Source: Pantoea cypripedii (GTDB taxonomy: Bacteria > Pseudomonadota > Gammaproteobacteria > Enterobacterales > Enterobacteriaceae). Taken from it: a DNA stretch of 64,000 nucleotides. The DNA lies in NCBI RefSeq assembly GCF_011395035.1, contig NZ_CP024770.1:1013621-1077620 (forward strand), read 5' to 3'. Within the stretch, counting starts at the first letter, position 1. Each line of letters begins with the position of its first letter. Below the pieces are notes generated by a model. That model saw nothing but the letters and a program-made list of their open reading frames with translations. It made no database searches and was not told where the DNA came from. Shown piece by piece: positions 24,823-33,241 of the stretch. A program made the position numbers and the translations under genes.

Positions 24823-25674
24823 GTGCTGGCACAACAAATTAAAGACAGCATGGCGGAACTCAGCCCTGCTGAACGAAAAATAGCGCGAGCTATGCTGGCG
24901 GATTATCCCAGGGCGGGTTTAGGAACAGTGCAAACGCTGGCTGATCAGGCCGGAGTCAGTCTGCCCTCGGTGGTGCGTTTTGCCCGCCGTATGGGGTTTG
25001 GTGGTTTTGTTGATTTTCAACAGGCGTTACGGGATGAAATTTCCGAACAGGCCAAAGGGCCGTTGCAACGCCTGGAAAACTGGGTCACTAATGAAAGCCC
25101 TTCAGCGCTGATCGAAGCGGCCATTAAATCGTCTGTGCTTGCTATCCAGTATTCGCTGCGTGATATCCCCGAGTATGAGATTACCGAGGCAACACGCTTA
25201 ATCGGTGCTAAAGAACATCATGTCATGTTGGGTGGCGGGCGCATCAGCCAGTCACTGGCGATGTATTTCGGGCGCAACCTGCAACAGGTCCGGCGCGGTG
25301 TGGATGTGTTATCAGAAAATCATCACGACCGTATTCAACAAATCATTGATGCCAATAAAAATGATGTGTTCGTGTTATTCGATTTTCGTCGCTATCAACA
25401 GGATATGTACCAGCTGGCGCAGGAGATTGTGGCGCGTGGCGCCACCCTGATCGCTATCACTGACACGCAACTCTCTCCCATTGCTTCCCTTGCCAAAGTG
25501 GTGCTGCCCATTCATGTCGAAACCCCGTGGTTGTTTGATGGTTACTCTGCCGGGATTGTGCTGATTGACGCCATTATCGCCGCCATTATGGAAAACCAGG
25601 GTGATAAAACCGTGGAACGGCTGAAGCAATGGGAAGCGCTGGGTCCCCTTTCATTGAATGCAAAATCTAAATGA
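24823..25674 (+). CDS. MurR/RpiR-family transcriptional regulator
   Basis: A 283-residue regulator with an N-terminal HTH_6 domain ('LSPAERKIARAMLADYPRAGLGTVQTLADQAGVSLPSVVRFARRMGFGGFVDFQQAL') and a C-terminal SIS domain (about 125-255, 'HVMLGGGRISQSLAMYFGRNLQQ'). SIS domains usually bind phosphosugars, but RpiR members also control amino-acid catabolism. The GTG at 24823 has AGGAG seven bases upstream. Its stop overlaps the next start (ATGA), so it is co-expressed with two amide hydrolases. It probably controls both divergent arms of this cluster. Confidence 0.87.
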   Translation: MLAQQIKDSMAELSPAERKIARAMLADYPRAGLGTVQTLADQAGVSLPSVVRFARRMGFGGFVDFQQALRDEISEQAKGPLQRLENWVTNESPSALIEAAIKSSVLAIQYSLRDIPEYEITEATRLIGAKEHHVMLGGGRISQSLAMYFGRNLQQVRRGVDVLSENHHDRIQQIIDANKNDVFVLFDFRRYQQDMYQLAQEIVARGATLIAITDTQLSPIASLAKVVLPIHVETPWLFDGYSAGIVLIDAIIAAIMENQGDKTVERLKQWEALGPLSLNAKSK

Positions 25675-26492
25675 CTTTTCCAGATGAGGTAACGTTAGAC
25701 GTGAGCGCACCACTCTTGTTTCCAGATGAACCCGCACCCTTTATCGTCGAAAATCGCACCGGCCATTCACCTTTTTTGATCCTGTGCGATCATGGCGGGA
25801 AACGCATCCCCCGCCGCCTGGGTGATCTGGGCTTACCACAATCGGAGATTGACCGTCACATTGGCTGGGACATCGGGGTGCTGGCGGTTTCCCGCCATCT
25901 GAGCCAGCTGCTCAATGCCCCACTGGTCCATCAAATCTATTCCCGGCTGGTGATTGATTGTAACCGCAATCCTGGGATTCCCAGCTCAATCCCGACGATA
26001 TCAGAAGCCACCCTGGTACCCGGCAATATGACGCTCAGCCAGCACGATCGTGACCAGCGCCAGACGGAAATCTTTGAGCCTTATCATGCGGCGATTCGGG
26101 AGATACTGGCAGAACGTAAAGCGCTGGGCATCCCTACCTGTTTGCTGGCGATGCACAGCTTCACCCCGGTGTTTCACGGTGAGCAACGTCCGTGGGAGAT
26201 TGGCGTGCTTTACCAGCACAAGGCCGACTATGCGCTGGCGATCCTCGAACAGCTGCAACAAAGCCAGCGCTGGACAGTCGGCGATAATCAACCTTATTCG
26301 GTATCCGATGAAACGGATTACGCCGTACCTCAGCATGCGGTGAAGAACGACCTGCATTATGTCGAAATTGAATTGCGCCAGGATCTGATCGGTCACCCAG
26401 CGGGACAACTGACGTGGGCTGAGGATTTGGCACCGATTTTCACCCAATGCTGGGAAGACATTGTCAGCCATCAATTTAAAAAGGAAGCGTAA
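25671..26492 (+). CDS. N-formylglutamate amidohydrolase-like protein
   Basis: A 273-residue member of the N-formylglutamate amidohydrolase family (HutG-type, PF05013). Motifs seen are 'FLILCDHGGKRIPRRLG', 'DRHIGWDIGVLAVSRHLS', 'LVIDCNRNPG' and 'ALGIPTCLLAMHSFTPVFHGEQRPW', consistent with a zinc-dependent amidase. There are no other histidine-degradation (hut) genes here, so histidine breakdown is unlikely. A gamma-glutamyl or N-formyl amide made by the adjacent ligase pathway is a better guess. It overlaps the RpiR gene by four bases and is followed three bases later by a second hydrolase gene. Confidence 0.83.
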   Translation: MTFPDEVTLDVSAPLLFPDEPAPFIVENRTGHSPFLILCDHGGKRIPRRLGDLGLPQSEIDRHIGWDIGVLAVSRHLSQLLNAPLVHQIYSRLVIDCNRNPGIPSSIPTISEATLVPGNMTLSQHDRDQRQTEIFEPYHAAIREILAERKALGIPTCLLAMHSFTPVFHGEQRPWEIGVLYQHKADYALAILEQLQQSQRWTVGDNQPYSVSDETDYAVPQHAVKNDLHYVEIELRQDLIGHPAGQLTWAEDLAPIFTQCWEDIVSHQFKKEA

Positions 26493-26495
26493 TCG

Positions 26496-27140
26496 ATGTT
26501 TAATCCAACCAGCCGCAACATTGCTATTGAGAAAGAATCCGCCACGCTGCTTTTTATTGATGTGCAGAACTACAATGCCCGGCGCGATGGTGGTGAGTAT
26601 GTGGGGATGTCTGCGGCGGAACAGAATGCACAGTTTGGCTATTTTTTTGACATCATCGAACGCGAAACCCTGGGCAATATGCAAAAAATCCAGGCAGCCT
26701 GTCGCGCCGAAAAAGTTGAAGTGATGTACACGGTGATCGAGAGCCTGACCAAAGATGGCCGGGATCGCAGTCTGGATTACAAAATTACCGGCTTTAATGT
26801 CCCGCGTGATTCCTGGGATGCGCAGGTTTTAGATGCTATCGCCCCTGAGGACGATGAAATCGTCCTGCCCAAGAGCTCCTCCAGCGTGTTTATTTCCACC
26901 AATATTGATTATGTGCTGCGCAACCTCGGCACCCGTTATCTGGTGATTGCCGGATTCCTTACCGACCAATGCATCGAAAGCGCGGTGCGCGATGCCTGTG
27001 ACCTCGGGTATCTGGTGACGCTGGTGACCGATGCCTGCGCCACGCTCTCGCCGGAACGTCAGCAAAACTCGCTCAATGCAATCAAAGGCTATTGCCGTCA
27101 AATCACTACGCAGGAATTTTTAAGCGAGCTGTCGGCGTAA
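26496..27140 (+). CDS. isochorismatase-family cysteine hydrolase
   Basis: A 214-residue cysteine hydrolase with the isochorismatase fold. The Asp-Lys-Cys triad is visible: aspartate in 'ATLLFIDVQNYNARRDGG', lysine in 'EIVLPKSSSSVFISTN' and cysteine in 'LTDQCIESAVRDACDLGYLVTLVTDACA'. Members include nicotinamidase, N-carbamoylsarcosine amidase and ureidoacrylate amidase. AGGAAG precedes the ATG, three bases after the previous gene's stop. A REP-type hairpin with a U-run directly follows. Taken with the amidase before it, it suggests two hydrolytic steps that release ammonia or an acid from an amide intermediate. Confidence 0.85.
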   Translation: MFNPTSRNIAIEKESATLLFIDVQNYNARRDGGEYVGMSAAEQNAQFGYFFDIIERETLGNMQKIQAACRAEKVEVMYTVIESLTKDGRDRSLDYKITGFNVPRDSWDAQVLDAIAPEDDEIVLPKSSSSVFISTNIDYVLRNLGTRYLVIAGFLTDQCIESAVRDACDLGYLVTLVTDACATLSPERQQNSLNAIKGYCRQITTQEFLSELSA

Positions 27141-27162
27141 TCTTCACCCTAAAGCACATTCT

Positions 27163-27193
27163 GTAACGGCGCGATTTATCGCGCTGTTTTTTT
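27163..27193 (+). terminator. REP-derived terminator
   Basis: A single REP-like unit (GCGGCGCGAT-type core as at 7609 and 14303). Its palindrome GCGCGATTTATCGCGC is followed by TG and seven T residues. A repeat unit thus appears to serve as the rho-independent terminator of the RpiR-hydrolase operon. Confidence 0.7.
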
Positions 27194-27249
27194 GCATGTA
27201 AGGAATGTCGTCGATAGAAGTGATGACTTTTTGTCACAGCATGAAGTCA

Positions 27250-28269
27250 TCACATCCCTAAGTTAAGAAAAACGGTTTCCTTTCCATTCTGATAATAAGA
27301 TGACGGATAAAGATATTTACCATCAATGTGTCGAATGAGGTCGCGTTTGAGACGTCGAACAGAAACTTCTCTGGATACCCGCCCGGACAAATAGAAATTC
27401 AACACCTCTCTGCGGCAGATTGCCCTGGCAGTCCCCTCAATGCCGGATTCATGAAGTAAAGCTCCCCGTTCTTTACTCATTCCCCTGATCAACGAAACCG
27501 AGTTATTAATGGTATTGTTCAACATCTGAATGGCAGCCTTCACGGTGTTGGCAGTCGGATGCTTCCAGATAGGTTCATGGTGTGCCATCCGATTTCTCAA
27601 CTCCTTAATTGGATACAGAATCTGGTAAACATCACTGTGTCGACGTTGTGAGGGAAGTAAATTTGGGAAAACAACGGGTTCCAGATGCGGCCATAACCGA
27701 TTCTGAGTATTGAGATCGTGATAGTTCTTTTCAAACATTCCCAGCCAAAACCCAAACATTAACTCGGCAACGATGGCATTTGCCTCCTGGGGTTTTCCTG
27801 CGTCCTGTAATTTTTTTTTCGCCTGCGCCAGCATGCTCTCGTGGCGCGAAGTCCAGATTTTCTTACCTTTTCGGCTACCACTACTCACGCTTTTTCGATA
27901 AAAATCCTGAGCTAATTCCGGATTTTTAGTAATAAACGCCCGAAAGTAGTCATTGCCTGCCAATCTTGTCAGTGGGTCATACCAATCCGGTGTATTAAAA
28001 TGTTTTGTCGCTGCATTGTGCACTGCGTTACGAAGAGTGACTTCCAGGCACTGCAGCAACGGAAAAAGGGCTGCCCCGACGCGCTTATTCCATAAATATG
28101 CGCCAATGCATTGCTCAAGAGATCCATTACTGGTGAGAACAGTATAGGAACGGATGCGGGCCGAAGAAACTGACCTCTCAATTGCGGCATAGTCTTGTGG
28201 TTGCAACAGCTTCTCCTTGCTGGTAAAGTCCCGGGTAATGAACGCATATGTGGTTCCCTGTACATACAT
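27250..28269 (-). CDS. Abi-family HEPN protein (Abi_2-like)
   Basis: A 339-residue Abi-family protein, related to lactococcal abortive-infection AbiD/AbiF. The N-terminal domain has 'GAYLWNKRVGAALFPLLQCLEVTLRNAVHNA', and the predicted HEPN nuclease motif is 'KELRNRMAHHEPIWKH' (R-N-4X-H type) near residue 230. Such proteins are thought to cleave RNA and stop growth on phage infection. The gene stands alone between two terminators, and its weak ribosome binding site and composition differ from the neighbouring metabolic genes, suggesting separate acquisition. No antitoxin gene is adjacent. Antiphage activity is inferred from the family only. Confidence 0.82.
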   Translation of the reverse strand: MYVQGTTYAFITRDFTSKEKLLQPQDYAAIERSVSSARIRSYTVLTSNGSLEQCIGAYLWNKRVGAALFPLLQCLEVTLRNAVHNAATKHFNTPDWYDPLTRLAGNDYFRAFITKNPELAQDFYRKSVSSGSRKGKKIWTSRHESMLAQAKKKLQDAGKPQEANAIVAELMFGFWLGMFEKNYHDLNTQNRLWPHLEPVVFPNLLPSQRRHSDVYQILYPIKELRNRMAHHEPIWKHPTANTVKAAIQMLNNTINNSVSLIRGMSKERGALLHESGIEGTARAICRREVLNFYLSGRVSREVSVRRLKRDLIRHIDGKYLYPSSYYQNGKETVFLNLGM

Positions 28270-28323
28270 AATACATATGCAGAAAGCGGTCAGGTACCTG
28301 AATTTCAGTAGGGTGTTTGTCCA

Positions 28324-28356
28324 AACAACAAAAGCGCCTCAGGCGCTTTTGTTGTT
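28324..28356. terminator. bidirectional terminator with 16-bp stem
   Basis: A perfect inverted repeat: AACAACAAAAGCGCCT is mirrored by AGGCGCTTTTGTTGTT around one central base. Runs of A and T flank the GC core, so it can terminate in either direction. It lies just past the 3' end of the minus-strand sulfonate operon and upstream of the Abi gene. Confidence 0.75.
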
Positions 28357-28409
28357 TCCGGCCCCGATAAACCAGAAAAGTGGCATCGCAGCATCCCGCT
28401 TAACCCTCC

Positions 28410-29417
28410 TCAAGGGATAAGCAAAATTTTAGCCGAGGAAACGCGTTGCGACTCCAGATCGTCAAAAGCATTTGCCCCTTGCTGCAACGCCCGCTGTTCC
28501 ACCCAGCCCAACTCGCCCAATGCGCCCTGCTCCAGCATCGATAACGTCAGATGGAAATCTTCCATGGTGTAGGTGTAAGTCCCCAGCAACGTGACCTCGC
28601 TGAGAGTGATTTTGCGCATATCAATCTCGCTGTCCCAATCCTGCAAACCGATATGCATAATCACTCCACCCGGTTTCACCGCGTGCACCGCCAGTTTCCT
28701 TGTTGGCCCGGCGCCAACGGCATCGATAACCAGCTGATGACCTGACGCCTCTACCGGCGTCTCAATCGGGTTGATGCTGGCACATCCGCTATGACGCTCT
28801 GCCGCTTCGGCACGTAACGGATTGGTTTCCGCAAGGGTTATCTGGCGGCATCCCCAGGCGCGCAACACCAGCACCGTCAGCAGACCAATCGCCCCACCCC
28901 CGATCACCAGCGCGTTAGCCTCCGCCAGTGGCATCTGCAATGCCCGCTGGGTCAGGCGCAACGCATGAACCACAGTGGCGGCCGGTTCGGTGATCGCCGC
29001 GTGCTGCAACGAGATACCCGCGGGTAATGCCACCACTGAACGCGCCGGAATCGCCATATATTCCGCAAACGCACCGGGCCAGTCCATGCCGATCATATGG
29101 CGGTCACTGCACAGGTTGTCACGTCCCTGACGACAATACTCACACTGCCCACAGGTGATTAACGGGTTGGCAGTCACCCGCTGCCCCGGTTGAAAACGTG
29201 CTGACTGGCTTTCCACAATCTCCCCTGCCAGCTCATGTCCCAGCACCAGACCCGGCTGGCGGCGGGGATCTTTGCCATGGAACGCATGCATATCTGATCC
29301 ACAGATGCCCGCTGCCGCTATGCGAATCACCACCTGATCGCCCCCTTCCGGTAGCTGTGGGTAAGGACGTTCCTGGATTTCAACGCCCAGCGGGCGGGTA
29401 TAGACAAGCGCTTTCAT
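28410..29417 (-). CDS. zinc-dependent alcohol dehydrogenase (HpsO/HpsP-type candidate)
   Basis: A 335-residue medium-chain dehydrogenase. Catalytic zinc ligands C39, H61 and E62 and the structural-zinc cysteines C89, C92, C95 and C103 are all present. 'VIGGGAIGLLTVLVLRAWG' is the NAD(P) Rossmann motif. General similarity is to sorbitol/threonine dehydrogenases. It is the last gene of the minus-strand arm ending in HpsN; characterised DHPS pathways use two extra dehydrogenases (HpsO, HpsP) to interconvert DHPS enantiomers through the 2-oxo compound. This enzyme and the SDR gene at 30782 fit that pair, but which is which is not decidable here. Confidence 0.8.
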   Translation of the reverse strand: MKALVYTRPLGVEIQERPYPQLPEGGDQVVIRIAAAGICGSDMHAFHGKDPRRQPGLVLGHELAGEIVESQSARFQPGQRVTANPLITCGQCEYCRQGRDNLCSDRHMIGMDWPGAFAEYMAIPARSVVALPAGISLQHAAITEPAATVVHALRLTQRALQMPLAEANALVIGGGAIGLLTVLVLRAWGCRQITLAETNPLRAEAAERHSGCASINPIETPVEASGHQLVIDAVGAGPTRKLAVHAVKPGGVIMHIGLQDWDSEIDMRKITLSEVTLLGTYTYTMEDFHLTLSMLEQGALGELGWVEQRALQQGANAFDDLESQRVSSAKILLIP

Positions 29418-29423
29418 GCTTCC

Positions 29424-30752
29424 TCACTTAATCAGGATAGAACGGGGGAGATTGATGCTGCCCGCACCATGGGTGCGACGCCACAGGTAGACGGCGCAGA
29501 CGGCGCTGGTCAGGCCGATAATCAGGACATAGGCGCAGATAAGCCAGGGCTTGCCGCCCAGCATGTCCGAGAAAATGGTGGCCAGCACCGGCGTCAGGCC
29601 ACCAGCAAACACGCCGGAGATCTGATAGGCAAATGAAATGCCGGTATAGCGCACCGAAGCGTCAAAACATTCCGAGTAGACCGATGACAACGTACCGAAC
29701 ACCGCCGCATGGAAAATACCGAACGGGATAACAATCGCGGTCCAGACCAGCCAGATATTGTCAGGATGGTTATACATCAGGGCGAACGCCGGGAAGGCGG
29801 AAAGTCCCGACAGGGTGGCTCCCATGGCAAAGATGCGCGCGCGCCCCCAGCGGTCAGCCATATAACCCCAGAACGGGATGAAGAAACTCATCACCAGGGC
29901 GCTCGCCAGAATGGCAACGATCGCCTGATCGCGCGGGATATGCAGCGTCTGCGTCAGCCAGGTCAGCGAAAATACGCCGAAAATATTGAAGAACACACCA
30001 TCAATCAAACGCATGCCCATACAGGTGAACACCACACCGGTGTTTTTGCGGAACAGCTCCACCAGCGGGATACGTTTAGGGGCATTTTTCTGTTCCTGCT
30101 GCGCTTTGAGGAAATCCTGCGTTTCCGCCACGTTTTTGCGGATATAGGTTCCGATGATGACAAACACGCCACTAAGCAGGAATGGCACGCGCCAGCCCCA
30201 TGACATAAAGGCTTCATCGGGTAACAGCAAAGACGCCAACCCAATGGCTGCAGAGGCCAGCAACAACCCCAGCGACATCCCCACCTGCGGAATACTGGCG
30301 AAAAACGCGCGATGCTTCTCGGGTGAAGACTCGAATGTCATCAGCACCGCCCCACCCCATTCGCCTCCCAGGCCGATACCCTGGATCAGACGACACAGAA
30401 TGAGCAGGCAAGGTGCCCACAGGCCAATCTGGTGATAACTGGGTATCAGCCCGATAAACACCGTCGCCCCGCCCATAATCACCAGGGTCAGTATCAACAT
30501 CTTCTTGCGGCCCAGGGTGTCACCGAAATGACCAAAGATAATGGCTCCCAGTGGACGAGTCAGAAAGCCAATCGCAAATACGCCGTAGGAAAGCAGCGTA
30601 GTAATAAAGGGGTCACCTTCCGGGAAGTAGAGTTTGTTAAACACCATCCCGGCCACGGTGCCGTAGAGAAAAAAGTCATACCATTCAATCGTCGATCCGA
30701 ACAGGCTCGACAGGGTGACGCGTCGCAGGTTACCGGCAGCAGGTTTTTGCAT
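29424..30752 (-). CDS. MFS transporter, metabolite:H+ symporter type
   Basis: A 442-residue 12-span MFS carrier of the MHS family (ProP/ShiA/KgtP-like). Signatures are 'GSTIEWYDFFLYGTVAGMVF', 'RPLGAIIFGHFGDTLGRKKML' and 'RLIQGIGLGGEWGGAVLM'. Members import organic acids and zwitterions with protons. In this operon it is the predicted importer of dihydroxypropanesulfonate or a similar C3-sulfonate, in the position of HpsU. It starts 29 bases after the SDR gene's end and is followed six bases later by the zinc dehydrogenase gene. GAGG precedes the ATG. Confidence 0.87.
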   Translation of the reverse strand: MQKPAAGNLRRVTLSSLFGSTIEWYDFFLYGTVAGMVFNKLYFPEGDPFITTLLSYGVFAIGFLTRPLGAIIFGHFGDTLGRKKMLILTLVIMGGATVFIGLIPSYHQIGLWAPCLLILCRLIQGIGLGGEWGGAVLMTFESSPEKHRAFFASIPQVGMSLGLLLASAAIGLASLLLPDEAFMSWGWRVPFLLSGVFVIIGTYIRKNVAETQDFLKAQQEQKNAPKRIPLVELFRKNTGVVFTCMGMRLIDGVFFNIFGVFSLTWLTQTLHIPRDQAIVAILASALVMSFFIPFWGYMADRWGRARIFAMGATLSGLSAFPAFALMYNHPDNIWLVWTAIVIPFGIFHAAVFGTLSSVYSECFDASVRYTGISFAYQISGVFAGGLTPVLATIFSDMLGGKPWLICAYVLIIGLTSAVCAVYLWRRTHGAGSINLPRSILIK

Positions 30753-30781
30753 GATATGTTCCTCTGCGCTGAAGGGAAAGA

Positions 30782-31528
30782 TCAGATGGCGCTATAGCCG
30801 CCATCGACCATCAGGGTTTGCCCGGTGATATAGGCGCTGGCGTTGCTGGCGAGAAACAGCGTTATGCCATGCAAATCCGTCATTTCACCATTACGGCCCA
30901 GACAGGTATGGGCGGCGTGCCGTTCACGCAGCGCATCGTCGGCAAACACCGGACCGGTTAATGCCGTGGGAAAGAAACCGGGACCGATGGCATTGCAGGT
31001 GATGCCTTCACGGCCCCAGCGCTGCGCGATGGCGCGGGTTAGCTGGACGATGCCCCCCTTGCCTGCCCCGTATGGCGCGCTGTTGTCAAAGGCCCGTGAA
31101 GATTGCAGCGAAGCGATATTGATGATGCGCCCCCAGCCGCGCTGCGCCATGCCGGGTGCCAGCGCCTGCGTCAGGAAGAAAGGGGCTTTGAGATGCAACG
31201 CCAGTTGCTGGTCCCAGGCAGCCTCGCTGACCTCTTCAAACGGCTGACGCAGATTCACCCCGGCGGCATTCACCAGAATGTCCACCGCGCCGCAATCCGC
31301 AGCCAGCGCGGTCAGTTCCGCCTGGCGGGTGATATCGGCGCACAGATAACGTGCTGCACCGCCCAGCCGCTGAGCGGTTTCGGCCAGCTGCGTTTCACGC
31401 CGCGCCGCCAGAATCACCGCAGCACCAGCGGCCGCCAGCGCCTCGGCCATCGCCGCACCGATACCACTCCCTCCGCCCGTCACCAGCGCGGTTTTACCCT
31501 GTAAATCGAATAACGTTGCAGGATGCAT
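30782..31528 (-). CDS. SDR oxidoreductase (HpsO/HpsP-type candidate)
   Basis: A 248-residue classical short-chain dehydrogenase with everything needed: 'TGGGSGIG' for NAD(P), 'NAAG', and the catalytic S140, Y153 and K157 ('IINIASLQS', 'YGAGK'). It resembles gluconate 5-dehydrogenase-type SDRs. Located nine bases after the hpsN stop, it is probably one of the two enzymes that oxidise and re-reduce C2 of dihydroxypropanesulfonate so that both enantiomers reach HpsN. AAGGAG precedes the ATG. A role in another polyol pathway is possible, but the operon argues otherwise. Confidence 0.83.
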   Translation of the reverse strand: MHPATLFDLQGKTALVTGGGSGIGAAMAEALAAAGAAVILAARRETQLAETAQRLGGAARYLCADITRQAELTALAADCGAVDILVNAAGVNLRQPFEEVSEAAWDQQLALHLKAPFFLTQALAPGMAQRGWGRIINIASLQSSRAFDNSAPYGAGKGGIVQLTRAIAQRWGREGITCNAIGPGFFPTALTGPVFADDALRERHAAHTCLGRNGEMTDLHGITLFLASNASAYITGQTLMVDGGYSAI

Positions 31529-31537
31529 AGGATCTCC

Positions 31538-32851
31538 TTAGCGCGTCACTGGCATGCCGAGCTGGAAGGTATCGCTGGGGAAGTATTTCTCCAGCCGCAC
31601 TTCGGCAGTCCGTGCGTGTGCTTCCATCCCTTCCAGCCGGGAAATACGCGCGGTGGTCTCCGCGATCTGCGGCACCGCTTCGCGTGTCATTTGCTGCCAG
31701 GTGAGCGTCTTGAGGAATTTGTGTACCGATAACCCGCCGGAATAGCGCGCGGCACCTTTGGTCGGCAATACATGGTTGGGGCCGCTGCATTTATCGCCAA
31801 AGGCGACGGTGGTTTCTTCACCCAGAAACAGCGAGCCATAGCAGCTGAGGGAGTCGCGCCACCAGTCCAGGTCGCGGGTATGAACTTCGAGGTGTTCCGA
31901 CGCGTAGCGATCGGAGATGTCGACCATCTCTTCGCGGCTGTCACATAAAATTACTTCACCATAGTCACGCCAGGCGCAGCTTGCCGCATCACGGGCCACT
32001 GGCGGCAGTTGATCGATCAACTGTGGCACCTTGTGCATCACCGCTTCCGCCAGCGAGCGTGAGGTGGTGAACAGCCATGCGGGGGATTCATGACCATGCT
32101 CAGCCTGCCCCACCAGATCGCTGGCAACGATGTCGGCATCCGCGCTGTCATCAGCAATCACCGCCACCTCGGAGGGACCGGCAAAAACGTCAATACCCAC
32201 CTGACCAAACAGCGTGCGCTTGGCCTCAGCGACAAACTTATTTCCCGGCCCCACCACCACATCCGCCGCTTTGCCGGTAAATAATCCCCACGCCATCGAA
32301 GCAATCGCCTGCACACCGCCCAGCGTCATAATGGTGTCAGCGCCAGCCCGCTGAAAAGCGTAGAGAACGCAAGGATGGATCGACTGCCCGAGATAAGGAC
32401 CTGAACAGGCGATGATATTTTTCACCCCAGCCGCTTTCGCCGTCGCCACGCCCATATAAGCAGAAGCGATATGCGCGTAGCGCCCTGCCGGGGCATAACA
32501 ACCGACCGTTGTCACCGGCAACACTTTTTGCCCCGCCACCAGCCCCGACGGCAGGCGGACTTCAAAATCTTTCACCGAAGCGCGTTGCGCGCAGGCAAAG
32601 GTATAAACCTGATCGATGGCGTAGTCGATGTCGCGGCGCACGTCGGCAGGCACTTCACGGATCTGCGCCGCGATGTTATCCCGCGTCAGAATGATGTCAC
32701 CGGACCAGTTATCGAGTTTGCTGGCGTAGTGACGTACCGCCTCTTCACCCTGTTCTTTGATGGTGGCAAGCATGTCCTCCACCACGCGACGAGCTTCAGA
32801 GGTGTTGGATTTCGGCGTTTTACTTGCTTTTTTTAACCAGGTAACTGACAT
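31538..32851 (-). CDS. hpsN: sulfopropanediol 3-dehydrogenase (HisD-like)
   Basis: A 437-residue histidinol-dehydrogenase-fold enzyme. The HisD zinc ligands Q249, H252 and D353 and the catalytic pair E319-H320 (RYASEHLEVHTRD) are conserved, so it should perform a two-step NAD+ alcohol-to-acid oxidation. There are no his genes around, and the N-terminus 'MSVTWLKKASKTPKSN' is what I recall for HpsN, which oxidises (R)-dihydroxypropanesulfonate to (R)-sulfolactate. GGAG is six bases before the ATG at 32851; the frame extends to 32884 without a better start. suyAB is divergent, linked by a shared operator-like motif, giving strong contextual support. Confidence 0.85.
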   Translation of the reverse strand: MSVTWLKKASKTPKSNTSEARRVVEDMLATIKEQGEEAVRHYASKLDNWSGDIILTRDNIAAQIREVPADVRRDIDYAIDQVYTFACAQRASVKDFEVRLPSGLVAGQKVLPVTTVGCYAPAGRYAHIASAYMGVATAKAAGVKNIIACSGPYLGQSIHPCVLYAFQRAGADTIMTLGGVQAIASMAWGLFTGKAADVVVGPGNKFVAEAKRTLFGQVGIDVFAGPSEVAVIADDSADADIVASDLVGQAEHGHESPAWLFTTSRSLAEAVMHKVPQLIDQLPPVARDAASCAWRDYGEVILCDSREEMVDISDRYASEHLEVHTRDLDWWRDSLSCYGSLFLGEETTVAFGDKCSGPNHVLPTKGAARYSGGLSVHKFLKTLTWQQMTREAVPQIAETTARISRLEGMEAHARTAEVRLEKYFPSDTFQLGMPVTR

Positions 32852-32907
32852 ACGCATCTCCAGAGATTGATGGATTTCCGACAATAAGCGATGGTGCGGA
32901 TTCCTGT

Positions 32908-32921
32908 GTCATATACATGAC
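32908..32921. promoter_or_regulatory. GntR operator candidate upstream of hpsN
   Basis: GTCATATACATGAC, inverted arms GTCAT/ATGAC, 57 bases before the hpsN start. Fourteen bases (TGTCATATACATGA) are repeated exactly in front of suyA. Confidence 0.65.
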
Positions 32922-33197
32922 TAGAACTATCTATAGTGAGCTATGAAGGTAACTGCAAAAGGCATGTGAACAAAAAGTGATCACGATCGGCTTCAGTCGC
33001 CGGAAGTTCCGGCGCGATCACATTTTAGTCACATCGTTCGATGCATAGAAAATAAAGTATTATCAATCATCGATTTAATCGATTACTGCATTTTCATTTC
33101 TCACTCATCATGGCCTTCAACCGCTATTCGTGAAGCGCCTCCCAAAAACAGATGCCAGGACGTAATAATTTTTGCCCTGTCAGGTCATTTAATATAT

Positions 33198-33211
33198 GTC
33201 ATATACATGAG
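33198..33211. promoter_or_regulatory. GntR operator candidate upstream of suyA
   Basis: GTCATATACATGAG, 31 bases before the suyA ATG. The extended stretch TATATGTCATA (33193-33203) also occurs inverted in front of the gntR gene, linking all three promoters. Confidence 0.65.
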
Positions 33212-33241
33212 TTCATTTGTTGTGCACTAACGGAGGCAGTT

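Larger units (their letters stand above)
32852..33241. other. divergent promoter region hpsN/suyA (390 bp, no gene)
   Basis: AT-rich control region without a credible open frame. It holds two copies of a GTCAT-N4-ATGA(C) motif (32908-32921 and 33198-33211), one close to each gene start. It also holds TAATCGATTAC at 33076-33086, matching 11 of 12 bases of the LacI-type operators at 43192 and 43223. The suyA start has CGGAGG at 33231-33236. Confidence 0.7.

Noticed and set aside
26001..26684. 227-codon open frame on the minus strand
   Set aside because: Opposite the HutG-like and isochorismatase-like genes, which have family motifs and ribosome binding sites.
31538..32851. Histidinol dehydrogenase of histidine biosynthesis
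   Set aside because: The fold is the same, but no other his gene is present and the surroundings are sulfonate genes; the N-terminus fits HpsN.
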